A stretch of 49,170 nucleotides of DNA from Candidatus Pacebacteria bacterium CG_4_9_14_0_2_um_filter_40_15. Lineage in GTDB: Bacteria; Patescibacteriota; Microgenomatia; UBA1400; PJMF01. The notes beneath the pieces were generated by a model, which did no database searches, was not told the origin of the DNA, and saw only the letters and a list, made by a program, of their open reading frames with translations. Both the position numbers and the translations under genes were made by a program. Where the stretch lies: the NCBI GenBank assembly GCA_002788675.1, contig PFRS01000004.1, forward strand, positions 1-49,170, written 5' to 3'. Of this stretch, positions 1 to 7,188 are shown piece by piece. Every line of letters begins with the position of its first letter. Positions within the stretch are counted from its first letter, which is position 1.

Positions 1-133
1 CTACCGTACTTTCCATTTTTCGGGTAATCTGGATATTTTGTATCTGCTATTATTTTTTTTTGCTACTTACTACTATGCGCAAGGCATATTTTGCACCAGC
101 TCCTTTTTTTATAAAAAAGGGAGGGTTCAAAAG

Positions 134-162
134 AAAAAAGCCCCGTTGGTACGGGGCTTTTT
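134..162 (-). terminator. intrinsic terminator of the infC-rpmI-rplT operon
   Basis: AAAAAAGCCCCGT-TGGT-ACGGGGCTTTTT hairpin directly downstream of rplT; T-run on minus strand. Confidence 0.85.
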
Positions 163-184
163 ATATTTACTTTTTTAGTTTTGG

Positions 185-538
185 TTACCCACGTACCTTA
201 GAGACTAAGCTTTTAAAGGCACTAAAGTCGGCGATAGCAAGTTCAGATAACATTTTACGGTTAAGCTGAATGTCTGCTTTCTTTAAAAGGTTCATGAAAC
301 GTGAATAGTTAAGTGTTTCGTCAGCTTCTTTTACAGCTGCACTGACACGTAAGATCCAAAGCTTGCGCATGTCTCTTTTACGAAGTTTGCGTCCGATGTA
401 GGCATATTGGCCTGCATGAAGGAGTGCTTCACTTGCTCTTTTGTAGAGTCTGTTATTAGTACCGCGGAAACCCTTAGTGAGTTTGAGTACTTTCTTATGT
501 CGTCTGTGGCGGGTTACGCCTGTTTTTACTCTTGGCAT
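185..538 (-). CDS. rplT: 50S ribosomal protein L20
   Basis: MPRVKTGVTRHRRHKKVLKLTKGFRG...; canonical operon position after rpmI. Confidence 0.97.
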   Translation of the reverse strand: MPRVKTGVTRHRRHKKVLKLTKGFRGTNNRLYKRASEALLHAGQYAYIGRKLRKRDMRKLWILRVSAAVKEADETLNYSRFMNLLKKADIQLNRKMLSELAIADFSAFKSLVSKVRG

Positions 539-565
539 GATATATATTCCTCTTCTGTTCTATTG

Positions 566-781
566 TTATGCAATTCCAAGCATTCGCTTGATTTTCTTTG
601 CCCACTTTCCAGTGACTTCAACTGGCTTTCGGTAAGCTCTAATTGCTTTTTTACTTTTAATACGACGTCTGTGTCGCATGTTTTGTGAACGTCGAAGAAC
701 TTTACCGGTAGCGGTAATTTTGAAACGCTTGGCTACACCAGAGCGAGTCTTCTGTTTCATTTTTGTCTTCATTTTTTGCAT
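566..781 (-). CDS. rpmI: 50S ribosomal protein L35
   Basis: MKTKMKQKTRSGVAKRFKITATGKVLRR; between infC and rplT; true start may be an internal ATG. Confidence 0.95.
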   Translation of the reverse strand: MQKMKTKMKQKTRSGVAKRFKITATGKVLRRSQNMRHRRRIKSKKAIRAYRKPVEVTGKWAKKIKRMLGIA

Positions 782-795
782 GATTTGACCTCTCC

Positions 796-1335
796 TTATT
801 TTTTCGATGGCATAAGTTGCGCCATGAGCTTTTTGCCCAACATCTTTGGTTCGACCTCGACTGTAGCAATTTCTGATGTTTCAGAGATTACACGATCGAA
901 TATTTCATATCCAAATTCTTTTTTAGTAATTGCACGTCCTTTAAACATAAGTGAAAGTCGAACTTTGTCGCCTTTTTCAAGGAATTTCTTCACTTTATTT
1001 AAACGTGCCACCAGGTCGCCTTCTCCCATAAATGGTGAAAAGCGAACTTCTTTTAAGTCCTGAGACTTTGCTGTCTTACGGTTTTTTGCTTCTCGTTGCT
1101 GTTCTTGATACTTGTATTTAGCAAGATCAATAATTTTAACAATGGGCGGTTGAGCTTTTTCATTGACTAAGACTAAGTCTTTATCAACTTCGCGGGCTTT
1201 TTCTAAGGCTTCTGCCTTAGTCATGATGCCCAGCATCTCTCTTTGTTCTGTTAACACTCTTACCTCGGTTGCCCGAATGAATTCATTAACTGCAATTCGG
1301 TTTTTTCTCGAGTAATTTGATTTGTTGTTTTGCAC
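796..1335 (-). CDS. infC: translation initiation factor IF-3 (GTG start in the ORF call)
   Basis: KNRIAVNEFIRATEVRVL...LVLVNEKAQPPIVKIIDLAKYKYQEQQREAK; operon context. Confidence 0.96.
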   Translation of the reverse strand: MQNNKSNYSRKNRIAVNEFIRATEVRVLTEQREMLGIMTKAEALEKAREVDKDLVLVNEKAQPPIVKIIDLAKYKYQEQQREAKNRKTAKSQDLKEVRFSPFMGEGDLVARLNKVKKFLEKGDKVRLSLMFKGRAITKKEFGYEIFDRVISETSEIATVEVEPKMLGKKLMAQLMPSKK

Positions 1336-1431
1336 TATTATGTGTATAACTTTCTGAAGCCTGTGTTCTAACAGACTCGTATTTTACCGTACCTCCACGA
1401 AAAAACCAAACGATCTTTTCGCGGAAGTTGG

Positions 1432-1437
1432 ATTATA
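1432..1437 (-). promoter_or_regulatory. putative -10 box (TATAAT on minus strand) of the infC operon
   Basis: ATTATA on + = TATAAT on -, about 100 nt upstream of infC; -35 weak. Confidence 0.4.
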
Positions 1438-1671
1438 GCATCTTTCTTGAGGTAAGGGAAGTGTGTATCATGTTGCACATGACTCAAAAAAGCATCTCTC
1501 CTCATTTTTTAAATAAAAAGTTCCTAGCCATTGCAGAGTTTAAAAAGTATGTCCAGACTTTATATCCTTCTATGGTGTTCATTGAGAAGTACTCTTTCTG
1601 GCGATTTAACCTTAGCAGAATCAAAAACACCTCGCCTAAGCGAGGTGTTCTAGTTTTAATTTTGGAGTTGG

Positions 1672-2073
1672 TTACTCTTCAACTTCAGTTTCAACTGTTT
1701 CAGAAACATCTTCTGCAACTTCAGTTGCTTTGATGTTTTTGATTACTAACATTTCGATAATAGTATCGAGTTTTTTAGTAAGAGTTGCAAATTGTTGTGA
1801 GTAATCAACTTGTGGTGCTTGAGGTCGACTTGGTCTGTCTGAAAAACTTCTCTTGCTAGAGAAATCTCGGCCACCGCCACGGTTGTTACCGCCGCCTTGA
1901 CTCTCGAAACAGTCACTACAAAATACTGGTTTGCCACTTGATGGCATGAAAGGAACTTTACAGTGACTTCCACATTTTGCACAAGTTGCGTCATGCATTT
2001 GTCTATCAGATGAGCCTCTTCGATCGAAATCTCTGCCACCTCTATTACCACCACCTCTGTTGTTGTCGTACAT
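1672..2073 (-). CDS. Gly/Arg-rich protein with CxxC-x17-CxxC zinc-ribbon-like motif
   Basis: CAKCGSHCKVPFMPSSGKPVFCSDCF flanked by GGGNRGGRDF repeats. Confidence 0.75.
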   Translation of the reverse strand: MYDNNRGGGNRGGRDFDRRGSSDRQMHDATCAKCGSHCKVPFMPSSGKPVFCSDCFESQGGGNNRGGGRDFSSKRSFSDRPSRPQAPQVDYSQQFATLTKKLDTIIEMLVIKNIKATEVAEDVSETVETEVEE

Positions 2074-2337
2074 ATTCTTTTCTTGTGTAGCCCCCGGCTA
2101 CGTGCTTTGTATAAGGTGTAAGTATAGCATGAAATAGCTTATAAGTATATGAGGGGTGATGTTTTCAGGGTTTGAACAGTGGAAAAGGATTGAGTTATGC
2201 TACTTGTTTAGTTGAAGGCTCGGGAGGACTTCTCGCTCACTTCGTTCGCTGCGAGATGCTCGTGCTTGAGGAGGCTAACGCGATTTACTACTCGCATAAC
2301 GAACCATAGCCTCTCTCCTACCCCAATTCACACATAA

Positions 2338-2360
2338 AAAAACACCCTTTGGGTGTTTTC
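2338..2360. terminator. hairpin terminator-like element near left border of accessory island
   Basis: AAAAACACCC-TTT-GGGTGTTTT palindrome with A/T flanks. Confidence 0.6.
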
Positions 2361-2605
2361 TCTGTGTGAACTAGGAGGAACAAAGCTTGAACTTTTTGCA
2401 TCATTGAAACAAGCGATTATTTTGCATTGGGAGTTGCGGGATCTCGATATGCAGATTTTTTCTGATGCAAAGGAATATAGTGGTTTCGTTGACTATTTTA
2501 AGTACTGATACCTATAGAGATAGTGAAATCCTGTTTCCTTACAACTGAACAAATGCAACTTTTTAGCTTGGGAGACACTGTTCAATACTGGACAGCATTT
2601 TGCGC

Positions 2606-2637
2606 TTGAAATAGTTATACAAAATGTATATATTTCA
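2606..2637 (+). promoter_or_regulatory. putative promoter overlapping a long palindrome (candidate operator) upstream of the HTH-RT module
   Basis: TTGAAA-N17-TATATT; TGAAATA-gt-TATACA / TGTATA-TATTTCA, 13 paired bases with a 2-nt bulge and AAA loop. Confidence 0.5.
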
Positions 2638-2640
2638 GCT

Positions 2641-2908
2641 GTACCTTAATATTATTACTTTAAATCCCGTAGCGCTGTTCTCGATACAAGACACTCGTTT
2701 GTCTCAAACTCATTTCTCAAGTACAGAGAGATAAGACTTCAACCAAGCACTAATTATATTTGCTTTTTTTGCTTATTTGGTGACACTGATCTGTCAACAT
2801 GGTCTAGATCTATAGAGGCGACCACTTTGCGTGAGAACATATGGGCCGTGTTTATGACGTGTCACTCTACCTTTACTAAGGTAAGATCCAAAGAAAGGAA
2901 TACCCAAT
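2641..2908 (+). ncRNA. candidate structured leader RNA (retron msr-msd-like) preceding HTH-RT
   Basis: No long ORF; serial hairpins at 2689-2704, 2712-2732, 2780-2865 and 2868-2883; terminal inverted repeat TACCTTA (2642-2648)/TAAGGTA (2877-2883). Confidence 0.4.
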
Positions 2909-3073
2909 ATGGCAGAAACACAAATAAATTCTTTTATTAAAGTAGTAGTAAGTGTGTCGCCCTTGAGGGTGTTACGAGATGCAGTATTTACTGTTTATCG
3001 TACGGATTTTCAGACTTATTTTCTGGATTTTCCGTTTATTAGAGTCGCTCAGACGCTAGTAAGCACCCTCTAA
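2909..3073 (+). CDS. 54-aa small ORF upstream of HTH-RT
   Basis: AAAGGA SD-like sequence, ATG, MAETQINSFIKVVVSVSPLRVLRDAVFTVYRTDFQTYFLDFPFIRVAQTLVSTL*; below the ORF-track length cutoff. Confidence 0.4.
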   Translation: MAETQINSFIKVVVSVSPLRVLRDAVFTVYRTDFQTYFLDFPFIRVAQTLVSTL

Positions 3074-3108
3074 CTCACTAATATCAGAAAAAATTTTATC
3101 TAAAAACT

Positions 3109-3432
3109 ATGTATTCACTTCCAAATTTTTTAAAAGCATTTCGTAAAGCAACAAACTCTTCTCAGGCTGAGTTTGCAAACTTTCTGAATGTTTCAACAGT
3201 TTTAATATCAATGATCGAGTCACAACAAAAACAAGCATCAAAGAAGTTCATTGAAAATCTAGCAAAAAAAATTGATGTGCATCCTGGAGCTCTTGCATTA
3301 TTTTATTATAATGATGAAGACAGAGAGAGATTAACAAAATTAGAGAAGGAACTTGTTAATATTGGCACAGAATTACAGAGGAAAATTATTTTAAAAAGAG
3401 CAAAAAGCATTAAAATTAATGAAAAAAAATAA
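3109..3432 (+). CDS. XRE-family helix-turn-helix protein
   Basis: FLKAFRKATNSSQAEFANFLNVSTVLISMIESQQKQASKKFIENLAKKIDVHPGAL. Confidence 0.85.
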   Translation: MYSLPNFLKAFRKATNSSQAEFANFLNVSTVLISMIESQQKQASKKFIENLAKKIDVHPGALALFYYNDEDRERLTKLEKELVNIGTELQRKIILKRAKSIKINEKK

Positions 3433-4390
3433 CTACCCACAGTTTGGCATTCGTAGTAAAAATGAATTAGCTAAGCGTATTAGTTCAAAATCTTTACCAG
3501 CTAATGAGGCTCTTATTTTAATAAATGATGTACTTGAAAACCATGAGGGATACTGGAAGGACAGTAAAATGTCTGAACCTGAAAAGGGTAAATATGTCCG
3601 TTCATGTGTTGGAACTCCACTTCATAGATTACTGAACCTCATCGATAAGAGAATACTTAGACCTTATGACAAGTTAGCGCCCCACTTTATTTTTGGTGGA
3701 TTATCAAAAAAAAACCATATCCAAGCTGCTCATTATCTTATTGGTTCAAAAAAAAGAAGGTCTCTTATCAAACTTGACATAAAAAGATTCTATGAACAGA
3801 TCACACAAGAAAGAATTTTTTATTTTTTTTATAAAAAAGCAGGTTGCAGTGTTAGGGCATCTAGACTACTTGCATATATTTGTTGTGTTACCCAAGGTGC
3901 AAAAGGGAATCCCGGTGTTCAAAGGGTTTTAGCTCGCGGCTTTTCTACGTCTTCTCGCCTGGCTGTCTGGGCTAATCTTGATACTTTTTTGAAATTGAGA
4001 TGGAAATTGCAAGCTGAGCTTGGGAAAAATGATCCCAAAATTGCAGTGTATGTTGATGACATTGGGATTTCTGTGGCTGATGTGTCACAGACAAAATTAG
4101 AAGAGATTGCATTAATGATGGCTGAGATTCTCGAGTCATCTGATGCAAATCAACCTTTGCCTATTAATAACGAAAAATTAGATATTATGAGTTTTGAAAA
4201 GAATGCAGAGCACTTAGGTCTGAGGCTAGGGAGAAAAGCTATTTTTATGGGTAACAAGATTATGTCAAAGATTCGTAAGATTAAAAATGACTACCAAAGA
4301 GCTGAAAATAATACAAAATTTAAACTAATGAGTAAGAGAATTGCATATCGTCTATATCAGAAACAAATTGATAAACAAAATGAACAGTAG
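3419..4390 (+). CDS. retron-like reverse transcriptase
   Basis: Motif A-like LIKLDIKRFYEQIT, ARGFSTSSRLAVWANLD (QGxxxSP-like position), YVDDIGIS catalytic YxDD box, QAAH upstream of motif A resembling retron NAxxH. Confidence 0.85.
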   Translation: MKKNNYPQFGIRSKNELAKRISSKSLPANEALILINDVLENHEGYWKDSKMSEPEKGKYVRSCVGTPLHRLLNLIDKRILRPYDKLAPHFIFGGLSKKNHIQAAHYLIGSKKRRSLIKLDIKRFYEQITQERIFYFFYKKAGCSVRASRLLAYICCVTQGAKGNPGVQRVLARGFSTSSRLAVWANLDTFLKLRWKLQAELGKNDPKIAVYVDDIGISVADVSQTKLEEIALMMAEILESSDANQPLPINNEKLDIMSFEKNAEHLGLRLGRKAIFMGNKIMSKIRKIKNDYQRAENNTKFKLMSKRIAYRLYQKQIDKQNEQ

Positions 4391-4433
4391 ATATGTGAGT
4401 GACATGAACAAAATTTCAGAGATTATCGCCTTT

Positions 4434-4955
4434 TTATTTTTTGTCCAAGCTAAGTTTTTTCAACATTGCTTTATCAGCTTTTGCAGTAAGTCTTTTTTCA
4501 ATTGTCTCTGATTTTATTTCGTTTTCTCTATTTTCTTCAAAAACAGGTTGTAGATCTTCAAGATACTTCATACTGATTCTGTTAGAAAGAATGCTTTCTT
4601 GCGCATTTAACCATGCAGCATAGTCTTGTAGTACCATAGCTGTTTGTTTAATATCAAACTTGAATTTTTCTTGTAGGTGGATATTTAATCCAGATATTTT
4701 TTCTTGTTTTAAACCGACTTCGCTGATTTCTCCCACTCGCCTATTGTATTCCTTTTGCCCTCTCATTTTGATCATGATTTCGCTGCTCTTTTCGATATCA
4801 TCAAGAACATCAGCTAAAGATTCTTTAAACCGCTGTTCACTTCTAAAAACATAGTCGGTAATTTTTTCCATTGCTTTCTGAGGTTGTTCACTCGCCCAAT
4901 TTTGAAGCAAGCCGTATGCAATAAAAATTATTACTAAAACAACAACAATTTCCAT
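4434..4955 (-). CDS. membrane-anchored (N-terminal TM) helical protein of unknown function
   Basis: MEIVVVLVIIFIAYGLL TM segment followed by charged helical region. Confidence 0.7.
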   Translation of the reverse strand: MEIVVVLVIIFIAYGLLQNWASEQPQKAMEKITDYVFRSEQRFKESLADVLDDIEKSSEIMIKMRGQKEYNRRVGEISEVGLKQEKISGLNIHLQEKFKFDIKQTAMVLQDYAAWLNAQESILSNRISMKYLEDLQPVFEENRENEIKSETIEKRLTAKADKAMLKKLSLDKK

Positions 4956-5096
4956 AGAATCCCTTTTCTAATAGCTTCTTTGGATTATTTAGTAGCTATT
5001 CTATATTAGAACCAATTATACAGTAGTACTGTCTTATTACGATTTTGACTAAGAAGCAATAGAACTTTTTGACACACATGATGTACAACTCTGCTA

Positions 5097-5204
5097 CTGT
5101 AAAGTGATATTCTTTACAGAAAACAACTTATAGTGTATGCTATAAATCTGTCCAGCACCCACTTATATCTCAACTTTGTTGTGATATGTCCAGGGTGCTT
5201 TTTT
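5097..5204 (+). ncRNA. candidate three-hairpin small RNA or 5' attenuator upstream of DUF3800 gene, ending in an intrinsic terminator
   Basis: CTGTAAAG/CTTTACAG (8 bp), TTATAG/CTATAA (6 bp), AGCACCC...GGGTGCT + TTTTTT; no + strand gene between 4391 and 5097. Confidence 0.5.
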
Positions 5205-5300
5205 GTAGCATTTTTGCTGTTACATAGCAGGTGTAATGGAGATAAGGACTTGTATTATTAAAACTGCATTTAAATCTATAACAAGTGCATGGAAGGAATT

Positions 5301-6029
5301 ATGAAAATATTTATAGATGAGTCAGGCGACCATAATCTTGACTCGACAAAGTTGGATAATAGCTACAATGTTTTCGTGCTGGGAGCAGTATGTTTTTCTG
5401 AAGATAACTATCAGTTACTTTGTGAGAGGCTTAATCAGATAAAGCAAGACCTATTTGGTGGCAAAGATTACATAATTCATACAGCTGAGATTGTTAGACC
5501 AAGCAATTCTACAGATCCACGAACACAATTATTCAATAATATAGATTTCAGAAATACATTTTATTCAACAATAGAGAATATTTTTGACGAAATCAATTTT
5601 GAAGTGATTGCTTGTTGTGTTAAGAAATCACAGCATCTTGAGAGATATGGAGCATATGCTAGTGACCCGTACATATTTGGTTTTGAAAACATCTTGAATA
5701 GAATAATGTGGAGGTCAAAAGGTGAAAAATGTGAGATATACCCTGAAAAAAGATCTCAAGCTGAAGATGGATTGCTTGAAATTAATTATTTAAAAGCAAA
5801 AATGTCGGGCACGAAGTTTTTTACTGGTAGTCAGGTATCCGCTAGAATTGAGACTTTTAAAACAATTGATAAAAAAGCTAATGAGTGTGGGTCACAGATT
5901 GCGGACCTAGTTGTAAGTCCGATTGGAAGACATTTTATGGGTATCAAACCTAGAAAACCGGGAAATGAACTTAAATATCAGACTGTTAAGCGAAAAATTC
6001 CAAATAGGTGTCTCACTGTGTTTCCGTAG
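5301..6029 (+). CDS. DUF3800 domain protein
   Basis: MKIFIDESGDHNL...FVLGAVCF...GSQIADLVVSPIGRHFM...; SD GGAAGGA before ATG 5301. Confidence 0.85.
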   Translation: MKIFIDESGDHNLDSTKLDNSYNVFVLGAVCFSEDNYQLLCERLNQIKQDLFGGKDYIIHTAEIVRPSNSTDPRTQLFNNIDFRNTFYSTIENIFDEINFEVIACCVKKSQHLERYGAYASDPYIFGFENILNRIMWRSKGEKCEIYPEKRSQAEDGLLEINYLKAKMSGTKFFTGSQVSARIETFKTIDKKANECGSQIADLVVSPIGRHFMGIKPRKPGNELKYQTVKRKIPNRCLTVFP

Positions 6030-6181
6030 AAATAAAAAAAGAGCCCCCGCTCCGCAGTGACTCTTTATTACATGTATTCTATTATATTTTTATGCTTTGC
6101 GTCAATATCAATATTTATTACTCAGAACGTGCGGTTTTATCGGGTATTTCTGTGGGACATTTAGTGCTGTTTTTATTTCGT

Positions 6182-6391
6182 TTAAAAACCCAAAAGTTTT
6201 GAAGCGGTACTATCCAAAGCTTTAGTGAGCTTTTTGATAGTTTTTATAGTAGAGTTGCTATTTCCAGACTCAATAAAACGAATTGTTCTCACATCTCGAT
6301 CAATTTGGTATGCCAGTTCCTCCTGAGAAAGCCCGAGCGCTTTTCTTCGCGTCCGAACATTTTCACCAAATACCTGAAATATACTTCCCAT
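6182..6391 (-). CDS. XRE-family transcriptional regulator
   Basis: FGENVRTRRKALGLSQEELAYQIDRDVRTIRFIESGNSNSTIKTIKKLTKAL. Confidence 0.88.
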   Translation of the reverse strand: MGSIFQVFGENVRTRRKALGLSQEELAYQIDRDVRTIRFIESGNSNSTIKTIKKLTKALDSTASKLLGF

Positions 6392-6464
6392 ACAGCAAGA
6401 ATATGAGATAATGACTTGGAATGACAGGAAATATATTACCTATTCTTGCATATGTTAAATACAA

Positions 6465-7091
6465 ATGAAAACAAATAGACTAATTTTTCAACTACTTGGA
6501 TCAATAACTGAGTTTTTGTTAGATGATGAAACATGGAAATTGTTTGGTTACAAAAAAAGACCTAAGCGTGGAGCAATTTTTTCAAGACTATTTCCTAAAA
6601 AATATGAACTTGATAACTTTATATTCAGGCATTTTTTCATACTTGGAGTTATTGATGTACTAAATGGAATTAAAAAATCAAAACAGTCGGATTATAATAA
6701 GACGATTGTGATTCTAAACTTTTTTGAAGAAGTGGATGTGTTATCAAAGAACACTGATTGTTTGACTGACTTATTAAAAGACCTACCAACAGCATACGAC
6801 ATATACAAAGAATCAAATCCAAAGAATCTTTATGAGCCATATTTAAGTAAATCGGAAAACGTCCTTGGAAGTACAAATTCAGCAAGATTTCTGATTGGCA
6901 TATCAAAAATTCAGTTTGAACGAATGTTAATGGATATCAGTGCTAAAGACTTTTTCCTTTCTTCAGATCGTGTTGCTGAATTAATAAACACCCAAGACAT
7001 TGCAGCTGTTAAAGAAGATTTGACAGGCTTTTCAAAAGAAACATTAGAAGAGTATGGAAAATTCATATCAAAACTAATTTCCGAAATTTAG
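6465..7091 (+). CDS. hypothetical protein divergent from XRE regulator
   Basis: 208-aa ORF; no recognised motif. Confidence 0.65.
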   Translation: MKTNRLIFQLLGSITEFLLDDETWKLFGYKKRPKRGAIFSRLFPKKYELDNFIFRHFFILGVIDVLNGIKKSKQSDYNKTIVILNFFEEVDVLSKNTDCLTDLLKDLPTAYDIYKESNPKNLYEPYLSKSENVLGSTNSARFLIGISKIQFERMLMDISAKDFFLSSDRVAELINTQDIAAVKEDLTGFSKETLEEYGKFISKLISEI

Positions 7092-7188
7092 CTCAATTTC
7101 TTGCGAACATCCAGAGTTTTCTTTAGAGTCATGTGTGCGGAGTATTTAGATAAGGCAGGATATCTGTTCAGAGCGTATAATATTTGAT

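Noticed and set aside
3419-4390. Diversity-generating retroelement RT
   Set aside because: Motif 4 is not IGxxxSQ-like and I saw no adenine-biased template/variable repeat pair or accessory variability determinant nearby.
3419-4390. Group II intron maturase
   Set aside because: No maturase/endonuclease extension and no recognisable domain V/VI structure around the gene.
5097-6029. Type III toxin-antitoxin (ToxIN-like) arrangement
   Set aside because: RNA-terminator-protein order is similar, but there are no tandem RNA repeats and DUF3800 is not a ToxN-like family.
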